From NCBI RefSeq assembly GCF_002163835.1, contig NZ_CP019331.1:992001-1056000 (forward strand): DNA of 64,000 nucleotides, read 5' to 3'. The stretch is from Polaribacter sp. SA4-10. GTDB lineage: Bacteria > Bacteroidota > Bacteroidia > Flavobacteriales > Flavobacteriaceae. A program made the translations under genes and the position numbers. Shown in pieces: positions 25,528 to 34,451 of this stretch. Numbering within the stretch: the stretch's first letter is position 1; each line of letters starts with the position of its first letter. The notes below the pieces were generated by a model, which saw only the letters and a list, made by a program, of their open reading frames with translations, was not told where the DNA came from and searched no databases.

Positions 25528-27147
25528 CTAAGAATACATTTTCTCACGTAATTCTTTCACTTTTGGATCTGCTAAATAATCATCAAAAGTAGCATATCTA
25601 TCTATAACTCCTTTTGGTGTTAACTCAATAACTCTATTTGCAACTGTTTGTGCAAACTCATGATCATGAGTAGAAAACAACATGGTTCCTTTAAAGTTAA
25701 TTAAAGAATTATTTAAAGACTGAATAGATTCTAAATCTAAGTGATTTGTAGGTTCATCTAATATTAGAATATTTGCTCTTTTCATCATCATTCTAGATAA
25801 CATACAACGTACTTTTTCTCCTCCAGATAAAACGTTACTTTTCTTTAAAGCTTCTTCACCAGAGAAAATCATTTTTCCTAAAAATCCACGTAAAAAAACT
25901 TCTTCACGTTCTTCTTCTGTTTGTGCATATTGTCTTAACCAATCTACTAAATTTAATTCTCCGTCTTGAAAAAACGATGAATTATCTAGTGGTAAATATG
26001 ATTGTGTCGTTGTAACTCCCCAATTATATTCTCCAGTATCCGCTTTTTCATTATCAGTAATAATTTGATAAAAAGCTGTAATTGCTCTAGAGTTCTTAGA
26101 AATTACGGCTACTTTATCTCCTTTATTTAAATTGATGTGAACATCATTAAATAATTTCTCGCCTTCAAAGCTTTTAGATAACCCTTCTACATGTAAAATC
26201 TGATCTCCCGCTTCTCTATCTCTATCAAAAATAATTGCTGGATACCTTCTACTTGAGGGTCTAATATCTTCAACATTTAATTTCTCGATCATTTTTTTAC
26301 GAGAAGTTGCTTGCTTAGATTTGGCCATATTGGCAGAAAAACGACGGATGAATTCTTCTAATTCTTTCTTCTTATCTTCTGCTTTTTTATTCTGTTGTGC
26401 TCTTTGTTTTGATGCTAATTGACTCGATTCATACCAAAAAGTATAATTACCAGAATAGTGATTGATTTTACTAAAATCTATATCTGAAATATGTGTACAA
26501 ACTGCATCTAAAAAGTGCCTATCATGTGATACTACAATTACACAGTTCTCAAAATTTGCAATAAAGTTCTCTAACCAAGCTATCGTTTCAAAATCTAAAT
26601 CATTGGTTGGTTCATCCATAATTAAAACATCTGGATTACCAAAAAGTGCTTGCGCTATTAAAACACGTACTTTTTGTTTACCATCCAAATCCTTCATTAA
26701 AGTAAAATGTAAATCTTCTTTAATTCCTAAATTAGATAACATGGCAGCAGCATCAGAATCTGCATTCCATCCATTCATTTCTTCAAAAACTATTTGAAGT
26801 TCTCCTATCTTCTCTGCATTTTCATCTGTATAATCTGCATATAAATCATCAATTTGTTTTTTAATTTTAAACAAATCTTTATTTCCCATTACTACAGTTT
26901 CTAACACCGGAAACTCATCAAAAGCATAATGATCTTGGGTTAAAACAGACATTCTTTTACCTGATTCTAAGTGAACTTGACCAGATGTTGGTTCTTGAAC
27001 TCCTGAAATAATTTTTAAAAATGTTGATTTCCCCGCTCCATTTGCGCCAATAATTCCATAACAGTTTCCTGTGTGAAATTTTGTATTTACTTCATCAAAT
27101 AGTATACGCTTACCAAACTGTACAGATAAATTAGAAACTGATAACAT
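25528..27147 (-). CDS. ABC-F family ATPase of the YbiT type
   Basis: This cytoplasmic protein has two ABC domains and no membrane segments; ABC-F proteins act on the ribosome. The 539 residues have Walker A G-A-N-G-A-G-K-S in the first half, the inter-domain linker rich in charged residues (about 240-300, R-R-F-S-A-N-M-A-K-S-K-Q-A) and signature L-S-G-G-E-K-V-R-C in the second. The second Walker A is degenerate (V-I-S-K-N-S-R-A-I-T), as is common in YbiT-like members. The N-terminus M-L-S-V-S-N-L-S-V-Q-F-G matches E. coli YbiT. An antibiotic-resistance role is not indicated. Confidence 0.9.
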   Translation of the reverse strand: MLSVSNLSVQFGKRILFDEVNTKFHTGNCYGIIGANGAGKSTFLKIISGVQEPTSGQVHLESGKRMSVLTQDHYAFDEFPVLETVVMGNKDLFKIKKQIDDLYADYTDENAEKIGELQIVFEEMNGWNADSDAAAMLSNLGIKEDLHFTLMKDLDGKQKVRVLIAQALFGNPDVLIMDEPTNDLDFETIAWLENFIANFENCVIVVSHDRHFLDAVCTHISDIDFSKINHYSGNYTFWYESSQLASKQRAQQNKKAEDKKKELEEFIRRFSANMAKSKQATSRKKMIEKLNVEDIRPSSRRYPAIIFDRDREAGDQILHVEGLSKSFEGEKLFNDVHINLNKGDKVAVISKNSRAITAFYQIITDNEKADTGEYNWGVTTTQSYLPLDNSSFFQDGELNLVDWLRQYAQTEEEREEVFLRGFLGKMIFSGEEALKKSNVLSGGEKVRCMLSRMMMKRANILILDEPTNHLDLESIQSLNNSLINFKGTMLFSTHDHEFAQTVANRVIELTPKGVIDRYATFDDYLADPKVKELREKMYS

Positions 27148-27169
27148 AATCTTGTTTTTTAATTTTGTG

Positions 27170-27177
27170 CAAAAGTA
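27170..27177 (-). promoter_or_regulatory. Candidate -7 box for the ABC-F gene
   Basis: On the minus strand it reads TACTTTTG, matching TAnnTTTG. It lies about 23 bp before the start codon. Confidence 0.4.
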
Positions 27178-27305
27178 CTAAATTGATTTCTCTTTTTAGG
27201 GTAGATTTTACAACGGTTTTTTAAAGAATTGAAAGTGTTAAAATTGAATCCTCTTTTTACCACTTTTTTAACATCGAATTAACAATATTAACAAAGCTGA
27301 ATCCC

Positions 27306-27313
27306 TAAATTTG
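27306..27313 (+). promoter_or_regulatory. Candidate -7 box for the thioredoxin-fold lipoprotein gene
   Basis: TAAATTTG fits TAnnTTTG and lies 33 bp before the ATG at 27346. Confidence 0.4.
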
Positions 27314-27345
27314 ATGGAAGATTTTATGACCCCTCAATTTAACAT

Positions 27346-28737
27346 ATGATAAAAAAATTATTTAATTACATCCCATTTTTTTTACTTATCGCTTTGGTTA
27401 GTTGTAATTCAAGTCCTAAAAATGTTTCTACATATTTTGGTGGTAAAATAATAAATCCAAAATCTAAATATGTAATCTTATATTCTAAAGAAGAAGTTGT
27501 TGATACTTTATTTTTAGATGAAAACAACAAGTTTTTTGGTAAATTAGAGAATGCAAAAGAAGGTCTCTACTATTTTATTCACGGTAAAGAAAATCAATAT
27601 ATTTATTTAGAACCACAAGACAGTTTAATGCTGCGTTTAAATACTTGGGATTTTGATGAATCTTTAGTTTTTGCAGGTAAAGGAGCTGAAAGAAATAATA
27701 TTTTAATTGATTGTTTTTTAGAGGACGAAAAAGATGAAAAGAATTTTTACATTTTTAATAATTTAGACCCGGACAAGTTTAAATGGAAGATAGACTCTTT
27801 AATCAATACAAAATTAATTACTTATAATTACTACATAGAAAACCATACAGATGAAACGGAAGGATATAGAGATATCTTAAAAGTAGCACTAACCTACCCT
27901 CTTTTTGCAAGAGCAGAAAGATATCCTATTATGTATGTAAAGCACTCTAACTCGAAAGAATTTCCAGAAATTAAAAACTCTTTTTACACGTATAGAGAAA
28001 CATTAAATTTTAATAAAGATTCTTTAATGTATTATGCGCCTTACATTACATATGTGAGAAATTACTTATACAATGTTACCTATTCTTTAGGTCACAAACC
28101 TATGACTAATGAATACTCTTCTAATTTTACGGTAGATTTATTAAAGACTATCAATACTAAAATAAGTTCAGAAAAATCTAAAAATGCATTTTTAAAACAA
28201 ACAGTTCTTGGGCATTTTTACAGAAAATCTAGCTGTAATGTTAATCAAAATGCTTTTGAAACTTTTTTTGACTTAAGTTCCAATAAAGAAGATAAATCTA
28301 TTATTAAAAAACTTTTAGCAGACAATAAGTCTTTACACAAAGGAAATAAAATACCTGATTTTTCAATTATAGATTTTAATAAAACAAGGCATTCAATTAA
28401 AGAAATCATTACGGATAAGAATACTTTTCTATTTTTTTGGAACCCAGAATTTGTTTCTAAAGAATATATCTCTTCAAGAATTGGTTTTTTATCTAATAAA
28501 TTTCCTGAAATACAATTTATCCAAGTAAAAATTAACGGTAGTAAAAATGATAAAATTGATCAATTAGATATAAAAAATCAATTTTTTATAGACACTAAAA
28601 GCAAAGATAACAGCTTCTTAACTAGCAAAATGCCTAGAGTAATACTTATTAATAAAAAAGGAATAGTAGAAAATGGGTATGCATCAATTTCTTCAAAAAA
28701 CATACATTCTCAGCTTAAGAAATTAAGTGAAAAATAA
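27346..28737 (+). CDS. Thioredoxin-fold lipoprotein lacking the CxxC motif
   Basis: This 463-residue protein has a signal peptide with lipobox A-L-V-S-C (Cys20). An N-terminal beta-rich DUF4369-like domain is followed by a helical middle region. A C-terminal thioredoxin/AhpC-like domain starts at about residue 345, recognisable by K-I-P-D-F-S-I-I-D-F-N, F-L-F-F-W-N-P-E-F-V, K-M-P-R-V-I-L-I-N-K-K-G-I-V-E. Where TlpA-like proteins have W-C-x-x-C, this one has W-N-P-E-F, so it cannot be a thiol oxidoreductase of the usual kind. It stands alone in its own transcript. Confidence 0.85.
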   Translation: MIKKLFNYIPFFLLIALVSCNSSPKNVSTYFGGKIINPKSKYVILYSKEEVVDTLFLDENNKFFGKLENAKEGLYYFIHGKENQYIYLEPQDSLMLRLNTWDFDESLVFAGKGAERNNILIDCFLEDEKDEKNFYIFNNLDPDKFKWKIDSLINTKLITYNYYIENHTDETEGYRDILKVALTYPLFARAERYPIMYVKHSNSKEFPEIKNSFYTYRETLNFNKDSLMYYAPYITYVRNYLYNVTYSLGHKPMTNEYSSNFTVDLLKTINTKISSEKSKNAFLKQTVLGHFYRKSSCNVNQNAFETFFDLSSNKEDKSIIKKLLADNKSLHKGNKIPDFSIIDFNKTRHSIKEIITDKNTFLFFWNPEFVSKEYISSRIGFLSNKFPEIQFIQVKINGSKNDKIDQLDIKNQFFIDTKSKDNSFLTSKMPRVILINKKGIVENGYASISSKNIHSQLKKLSEK

Positions 28738-28775
28738 TTAACTAATTTAGTTCTTATTTTCAGCTTATTTTACTG

Positions 28776-28783
28776 TACCTTTG
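28776..28783 (+). promoter_or_regulatory. Candidate -7 box before the DEAD-box helicase
   Basis: TACCTTTG fits TAnnTTTG. It implies a leader of roughly 95 nt before the ATG at 28884. Confidence 0.45.
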
Positions 28784-28841
28784 CACGGTTAAATTTCTGG
28801 GTAATAAACTCAAAAATAAACAAGTCGATAAATATAAATCG

Positions 28842-28868
28842 GATTTGCAGGTGGGCGTTCTGTGAATC
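28842..28868 (+). promoter_or_regulatory. Hairpin in the DEAD-box helicase leader
   Basis: GATTTGCAG (28842-28850) pairs with CTGTGAATC (28860-28868) over nine positions, including two G-T wobbles, with a 9-nt loop. It ends 15 nt before the start codon and could occlude the ribosome-binding region. Confidence 0.4.
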
Positions 28869-28883
28869 TACAAAAAACACAGT

Positions 28884-30707
28884 ATGTCAACATTTTTAGA
28901 GTTAGGTTTAAAAGAACCTATCAACAAAGCATTAACAGATTTAGGGTATGAAGAACCAACTGTTATTCAAGAAAAAGCAATTCCACAAATTATTTCTTCA
29001 AAAGACGATTTAAAGGCATTTGCACAAACTGGTACAGGTAAAACTGCTGCCTTTAGTTTACCAATACTAGAGCTTTTAGATGAAAGTAATGGTAATGTAC
29101 AAGCAATTATATTATCTCCAACAAGAGAGTTAGCTGTACAAATTGGTAATAATATAAAAGACTTTTGTAAATATCTACCTGATGTTAAGGTAACAACTGT
29201 TTATGGAGGTTCTAGTATGGAAGATCAAATTAGATCTCTAAAAAGAGGGTCTCAAATTGTTGTTGGAACTCCTGGTAGAACAGTAGATTTAATTAAAAGA
29301 AGAGCTTTAAAATTAGGAAACGTTCAATGGCTTGTTTTAGATGAAGCTGATGAGATGTTAAACATGGGTTTTAAAGATGAATTAGATAAAGTCTTAGAAG
29401 CTACACCAGACACAAAACAAACACTATTATTTTCTGCAACATTTCCTAGAGAAGTAGAATCTATTGCTAGAAACTACATGACCAACCCTATAGAAATTAC
29501 TTCGGGTCAAAAGAATCAAGGTTCAGATAATGTAAGTCACGAGTATTATTCTGTTACAGAAAGAACACGTTACCCAGCTTTAAAAAGGATTGCAGATTTA
29601 AATCCTGATATTTATGCAATCATTTTTTGTAGAACTCGTAGAGAAACACAAGAGGTTGCAGACAATTTAATTAAAGACGGTTATAGTGCAGATGCTTTGC
29701 ATGGAGATTTATCTCAAGGGCAAAGAGATTCTGTAATGGGTAAATTTAGAAAGAAAACAATTCAAATATTAGTTGCTACAGATGTTGCAGCTCGTGGACT
29801 GGATGTTACTGAATTAACACATGTATTAAATCATAAGTTACCAGATCAAATAGAAAACTACACACATAGAAGTGGTAGAACTGGTAGAGCTGGAAATAAA
29901 GGAATTTCTATTGTTTTAGTTAATGGAAAAGAGAAAGGTAAATTACGCCAAATCGAAAAAATCATTCAAAAGAAATTTGTAGAAACAAAAGTTCCTACGG
30001 GTAAAGAAATTGTTCAAAATCAATTAATGAATTTAATTGATAAGGTGCAAGTTACTGAAGTAAATGAATCTGAAATTAACGAGTTCTTACCAAGTATTTA
30101 CGAAAAGTTAGAAGGCTTAGATAGAGAACAGTTAATTCAAAAATTTGTTTCATTAGAATTTAACACAATGTTAAAGTACTATGAAAATGCAAAAGATTTA
30201 AATGACTTGTCTTCAAAAGATAACTCTAGAGCAAGAGCTACAGATGAAAACATGACTCGCTTCTTTATCAATATTGGTAGAAAAGACAATTTGAATCCTG
30301 GTAAATTAATTGGTTTAATTAACGAACAAAATATTGGAGATAAAGTTGAAATTGGTTCTATAGATATTTTAGACACTTTTTCTTTCTTTGAAATTGATAA
30401 AAATTACGAGGACAAAACATTAGAAGCTTTCTCTTCTAATCAACCAGATTTTGATGGTCGTTCTGTAAATATAGAAATCACTAAAAAAGATCGTGGCGGT
30501 AGCGGCGGACGAAGAGGTGGTGGAGGTAGAAAACCTTTTGGTAATAAAAAAGAAGGTGGATTTGGAAGAAAAAGAGATTCAGATGGACCTTCATCTAGAA
30601 GAAGTGATTCTTCTTCTAGTAGAGGAAGAACTTCTGACAGACCAGACAGAAATTCTGGTGCAGATAGAAATTCTGGTGGTTTTGGAAGAAGACGTAAAGA
30701 AAGATAG
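28884..30707 (+). CDS. DEAD-box RNA helicase (DeaD/CsdA type)
   Basis: It unwinds RNA, most likely in ribosome assembly or at low temperature. The 607-residue protein has the helicase core (A-Q-T-G-T-G-K-T motif I, D-E-A-D motif II, S-A-T motif III, H-R-S-G-R-T-G-R-A-G motif VI), then a DbpA-like RNA-binding domain (about 455-535, F-I-N-I-G-R-K-D-N-L-N-P). It ends in a basic, Gly/Arg/Ser-rich tail (about 535-607). This layout is that of DeaD. A long structured leader precedes the gene, which in deaD genes often mediates cold regulation. Confidence 0.93.
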   Translation: MSTFLELGLKEPINKALTDLGYEEPTVIQEKAIPQIISSKDDLKAFAQTGTGKTAAFSLPILELLDESNGNVQAIILSPTRELAVQIGNNIKDFCKYLPDVKVTTVYGGSSMEDQIRSLKRGSQIVVGTPGRTVDLIKRRALKLGNVQWLVLDEADEMLNMGFKDELDKVLEATPDTKQTLLFSATFPREVESIARNYMTNPIEITSGQKNQGSDNVSHEYYSVTERTRYPALKRIADLNPDIYAIIFCRTRRETQEVADNLIKDGYSADALHGDLSQGQRDSVMGKFRKKTIQILVATDVAARGLDVTELTHVLNHKLPDQIENYTHRSGRTGRAGNKGISIVLVNGKEKGKLRQIEKIIQKKFVETKVPTGKEIVQNQLMNLIDKVQVTEVNESEINEFLPSIYEKLEGLDREQLIQKFVSLEFNTMLKYYENAKDLNDLSSKDNSRARATDENMTRFFINIGRKDNLNPGKLIGLINEQNIGDKVEIGSIDILDTFSFFEIDKNYEDKTLEAFSSNQPDFDGRSVNIEITKKDRGGSGGRRGGGGRKPFGNKKEGGFGRKRDSDGPSSRRSDSSSSRGRTSDRPDRNSGADRNSGGFGRRRKER

Positions 30708-30758
30708 ACTTCACTTTTTAAATATTAATACACTTAAATGTGTAGCATAAATAAAATT

Positions 30759-30810
30759 CTTTCTTGATTTTTACTATAAAACGGTAACTTTCAAGAAAGT
30801 TTTTATTTTT
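30759..30810 (+). terminator. Terminator after the DEAD-box helicase
   Basis: CTTTCTTGA (30759-30767) pairs with TCAAGAAAG (30791-30799) around a 23-nt loop, followed by a T-rich run. Confidence 0.65.
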
Positions 30811-30864
30811 AAAAACAATTTTAACAAAACATCGAAGTACAAAGCAAAACATTTATATATATTG

Positions 30865-30872
30865 TAGTTTTG
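30865..30872 (+). promoter_or_regulatory. Candidate -7 box before the RsmB-family methyltransferase
   Basis: TAGTTTTG fits TAnnTTTG and lies 22 bp before the ATG at 30894. Confidence 0.45.
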
Positions 30873-30893
30873 TATTCCTATAGAAATTAACAA

Positions 30894-32105
30894 ATGAGAT
30901 TACATAGAAATTTAACTTTTGCAGTTATAGATAGTATTCGTGATATTTTTAACGAAGGCGTTTATGCAGATAAAGCTGTAGAAAAAGCATTAAAAAGAGA
31001 TAAACGTTGGGGAGCAAGAGATAGAAAGTTTGTTGCAGAAACTATCTATGAAATTGTTAGATGGAATCGTTTATATGCAGAAATTGCTGAAGTAAAAGCA
31101 CCTTTTGATAGAGATAATATTTGGAGAATATTTTCTGTTTGGTGTATTTTAAGAGGAATTCCTTTACCAGATTGGAACCAAATTGGTGATGTACCCGAAA
31201 GAAAAATTAAAGGTCGTTTTGCAGAACTGTCTAGAACAAGAAAATACAGAGAATCTATTCCAGATTGGATGGATGAATTGTGTGTTTCTGAATTAGGAGA
31301 AGATCTTTGGACCAAAGAAATAGCCGCTTTAAATCAGCAAGCAAAAGTAATTTTAAGAACAAATACATTAAATATTTCTAGAGAAATTCTACAAAAAAAG
31401 TTACATGCAGAAAATGTAATTACAGAATTTGTTCCTAATCATCCAGATGCTTTAATTTTACCAGAAAGGGCAAATGTTTTTAAAACAGAAGCTTTTCATA
31501 ATGGATTTTTTGAAGTACAAGATGCTTCTTCTCAATTAGTTGCTGCATATTTAGACGTAAAACCAGGTATGAAAGTTATTGATACATGTGCTGGTGCAGG
31601 AGGTAAAACATTGCATTTGTCTGCTTTAATGGAAAATAAAGGGCAAATTATTGCAATGGATATTTACGAAAGTAAATTACGTAAATTAAAAGTTCGTGCA
31701 AAAAGAAACAAAGCGCATAATATAGATATGCGTGTTATAGATTCTACAAAACCTATAAAAAAATTACACGGTAAAGCTGATAGAGTTTTAATAGATGCTC
31801 CATGTTCTGGATTAGGTGTTATTCGTAGAAATCCAGATTCTAAATGGAAATTACAACCTGAATTTATAGACAATATTAAAAAAATACAACAAGAAATATT
31901 GCAAAGTTATTCTACAATGGTAAAACCAGGTGGAAAAATGGTGTATGCAACTTGTTCTATTTTACCATCAGAAAATCAAGAACAAGTTAAGACTTTCTTA
32001 ACATCTGAAGCCGGAAAAGAGTTTATATTTGTATCAGACAAAAAGGTATTAGCACATACTTCTGGTTTTGACGGATTTTATATGGCGCTTTTAGAAAGAA
32101 AATAA
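30894..32105 (+). CDS. RsmB/NOP-family RNA 5-methylcytosine methyltransferase
   Basis: This 403-residue SAM-dependent enzyme methylates cytosine C5, probably in rRNA. The N-terminal third is NusB-like (R-D-R-K-F-V-A-E-T-I-Y-E-I-V-R-W). The catalytic domain has SAM motif I D-T-C-A-G-A-G-G-K-T, the active-site D-A-P-C-S-G-L-G and a second Cys in Y-A-T-C-S-I-L-P-S-E-N. Whether it modifies 16S C967 (RsmB) or another site cannot be told. It is a single gene. Confidence 0.92.
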   Translation: MRLHRNLTFAVIDSIRDIFNEGVYADKAVEKALKRDKRWGARDRKFVAETIYEIVRWNRLYAEIAEVKAPFDRDNIWRIFSVWCILRGIPLPDWNQIGDVPERKIKGRFAELSRTRKYRESIPDWMDELCVSELGEDLWTKEIAALNQQAKVILRTNTLNISREILQKKLHAENVITEFVPNHPDALILPERANVFKTEAFHNGFFEVQDASSQLVAAYLDVKPGMKVIDTCAGAGGKTLHLSALMENKGQIIAMDIYESKLRKLKVRAKRNKAHNIDMRVIDSTKPIKKLHGKADRVLIDAPCSGLGVIRRNPDSKWKLQPEFIDNIKKIQQEILQSYSTMVKPGGKMVYATCSILPSENQEQVKTFLTSEAGKEFIFVSDKKVLAHTSGFDGFYMALLERK

Positions 32106-32185
32106 AACTCCTAATTTATTGCTAGGTTTAGAGTTATAATTGCAGAAAAAGAAAGTATTTGTTTATTAATTTAATCTCAATCTAA

Positions 32186-34375
32186 ATGGTAAAAAAACTA
32201 CTCTTATTAATTTTTATTACATCATTTTCAGTCTCTTTTTCTCAAGAGTCTTACTATAATGATGTAGATCTAACATTAGCTGGAATTCAACTTAAAGATG
32301 AATTAGCAGCTAAAACAATAGCAGCACATACAAATATACTACCATACACTAGCAGTTCTCCTGATACTTGGGACGCGGTTATAGCAACAGATGCCTACGT
32401 AAATGCAAGTTTTCAAGGAGATGTTATTTTATTTTATGGTTGGGAAAATGGCTCGGATTCCGACATTACAAATGACTATTCTAGGGATGAAAGATTGCAA
32501 GATATTGGAGACGGAGATAGTTTTGTTTGGAACAGAGAACATGTTTTCCCTAAGTCTTTGGCAAATCCACCATTAGATACAGACATTCCTGGCCCAGCTA
32601 CTGATGCACACCATTTAAGAGCTGCGGATAGAACCCGTAATTCAACAAGAAACAACAGAAAATACGGCAGAGGGACTGGTAACTCCAAGTTCTCTACCGA
32701 TACTTTTCCTGGTTTAGACGGCCCAAACACATCCGCTTGGTATCCTGGTGATGAATGGAAAGGGGATGCAGCAAGAATGTTAATGTACATGTACATTCAT
32801 TATGGCTCCGTTTGTTTGCCCTCTGATGTAGGCGTGGGTAGCAATGAGTTTACAGAAGATAATATGATTGATTTATTTTTACAATGGAATGTAGATGACC
32901 CTGTTTCGGATATTGAAATTGCTAGGAATACGTATCACGAAAATACAACAAATGGTGCTGCACAAGGAAATAGAAATCCATTTATAGACAACCCTTATTT
33001 AGCAACAAGAATTTGGGGTGGAAACTCTGCAGAAGATCGATGGGATTATTATAAAAAAACAGATATAGAAGCACCAACTACTCCATCAAATGTTACGCTA
33101 AGTAACATTGATTTAAATTCTATTGATATTTCTTGGAATCCATCCACAGATAATAAGGGTGTAACAGGATACAATGTATTTGTAGATGGTGTTTTAGAAG
33201 CTCAAACAACCAATACCAATGTTACCATTTCTGATTTAAACACGAATACAACCTATAGTTTTACTATTCTTGCAAAAGACCTTATCAACAATATGTCCCC
33301 TTTAAGTGCTGCCGTAAATGGCACTACTGATGGCGACACACAGGCACCAACAATACCAAGCAATGTTCTTGTAAGCAATGAAACAGATTCTTCGTTTAAA
33401 GTTTCTTGGTCTGCTTCTACAGATAATAATAGTATTAGTGGTTATGAAGTCTTTGTTGATGGCAATTTGAATGCAACGACAACAGCTCTTTTTTACACCG
33501 TAGCCGGATTAAATACCTCTACAACCTATACCGTAGAAGTTTTAGCAACGGATTCAGACAATAATAAATCCGCTAAAAGTAATGCCGTAACTGCAACTAC
33601 AACAGCCGGTACTTCTAACGGAATTACAGAATTATTTATTTCTGAATATGTTGAAGGAAGTAGTAATGAAAAAGCAATTGAAATTGTAAACCTTACAGGA
33701 AGTACCATAAATTTAGCAGACTATTCTATTCAGAAACAATCTAATGGTGGTGCTTGGGTAGATAATTATCCTTTAGGAAACTCCAGTATTATTCCTGGTG
33801 ATGTTTTTGTTATTGCCTATGCTGATGTAACAGAACCAGAACTTTTAAATGAGGCTGATTTATTTGGGCCACCAAATATAGAAACTTCTCCTTATGGATA
33901 TGGATCTCCTTTAAATTTTAATGGTAATGACCCAGTTGGTTTGTATAAAAATGGTATTTTAATAGATATTATTGGTGAAGAAGGTAATTCTAGTGATCAT
34001 ATTCAAAATAAAACATACAGAAGAAAAGCAACTATTTCTGAGACAAACACAACATTTAACATTGCTGAATGGGATATTTTAGATGCAAATACTTTTGATG
34101 GTATCGGTAGTCATTCTTCCACTTTAAGTACTAAAAATGTTGTTTTTGAATCATTTAAAATGTTTCCAAATCCAGCAAATGGAAATAGCGTTTATTTTAG
34201 TGTTACTGAAGATGCAACAATTAACATATACACTGTTTTAGGAAAAACAGTTGCAACATCAGAAGTAACAAAAAGTAACAATACTATTGATATTTCTAAA
34301 TTAGCTAAAGGAATTTATTTAGTTAAAATTAATTCAGGCAAACAATTTATTACTAAGAAATTAATTAAAAACTAA
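32186..34375 (+). CDS. Secreted T9SS endonuclease I with FN3 and lamin-tail domains
   Basis: This 729-residue protein has a signal peptide (cleavage near S-F-S-Q, about 20), an endonuclease I domain (about 25-285; catalytic W-N-R-E-H-V-F-P-K-S and D-A-H-H-L-R), and two fibronectin type III domains (about 290-380 and 388-475). A lamin-tail domain (about 480-620) and a T9SS type A C-terminal sorting domain (about 650-729, F-P-N-P-A-N-G and K-G-I-Y-L-V-K-I) follow. It probably digests extracellular DNA after export. A tandem paralogue follows at 34452, with a terminator between. Confidence 0.93.
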   Translation: MVKKLLLLIFITSFSVSFSQESYYNDVDLTLAGIQLKDELAAKTIAAHTNILPYTSSSPDTWDAVIATDAYVNASFQGDVILFYGWENGSDSDITNDYSRDERLQDIGDGDSFVWNREHVFPKSLANPPLDTDIPGPATDAHHLRAADRTRNSTRNNRKYGRGTGNSKFSTDTFPGLDGPNTSAWYPGDEWKGDAARMLMYMYIHYGSVCLPSDVGVGSNEFTEDNMIDLFLQWNVDDPVSDIEIARNTYHENTTNGAAQGNRNPFIDNPYLATRIWGGNSAEDRWDYYKKTDIEAPTTPSNVTLSNIDLNSIDISWNPSTDNKGVTGYNVFVDGVLEAQTTNTNVTISDLNTNTTYSFTILAKDLINNMSPLSAAVNGTTDGDTQAPTIPSNVLVSNETDSSFKVSWSASTDNNSISGYEVFVDGNLNATTTALFYTVAGLNTSTTYTVEVLATDSDNNKSAKSNAVTATTTAGTSNGITELFISEYVEGSSNEKAIEIVNLTGSTINLADYSIQKQSNGGAWVDNYPLGNSSIIPGDVFVIAYADVTEPELLNEADLFGPPNIETSPYGYGSPLNFNGNDPVGLYKNGILIDIIGEEGNSSDHIQNKTYRRKATISETNTTFNIAEWDILDANTFDGIGSHSSTLSTKNVVFESFKMFPNPANGNSVYFSVTEDATINIYTVLGKTVATSEVTKSNNTIDISKLAKGIYLVKINSGKQFITKKLIKN

Positions 34376-34400
34376 TTTTTATTTTTACAGAAATTCACTA

Positions 34401-34425
34401 AAACGACTCAAAATGAGTCGTTTTT
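34401..34425 (+). terminator. Terminator between the two endonuclease I genes
   Basis: ACGACTCA and TGAGTCGT (34403-34410, 34414-34421) with a 3-nt loop and T-run. Each nuclease gene therefore probably has its own transcript. Confidence 0.75.
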
Positions 34426-34451
34426 ATATTCTAATTGTAATACACTAAAAA

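Noticed and set aside
25528..27147. Antibiotic-resistance ABC-F protein
   Set aside because: The length, degenerate second Walker A and N-terminus match housekeeping YbiT, not the resistance ABC-F clades.
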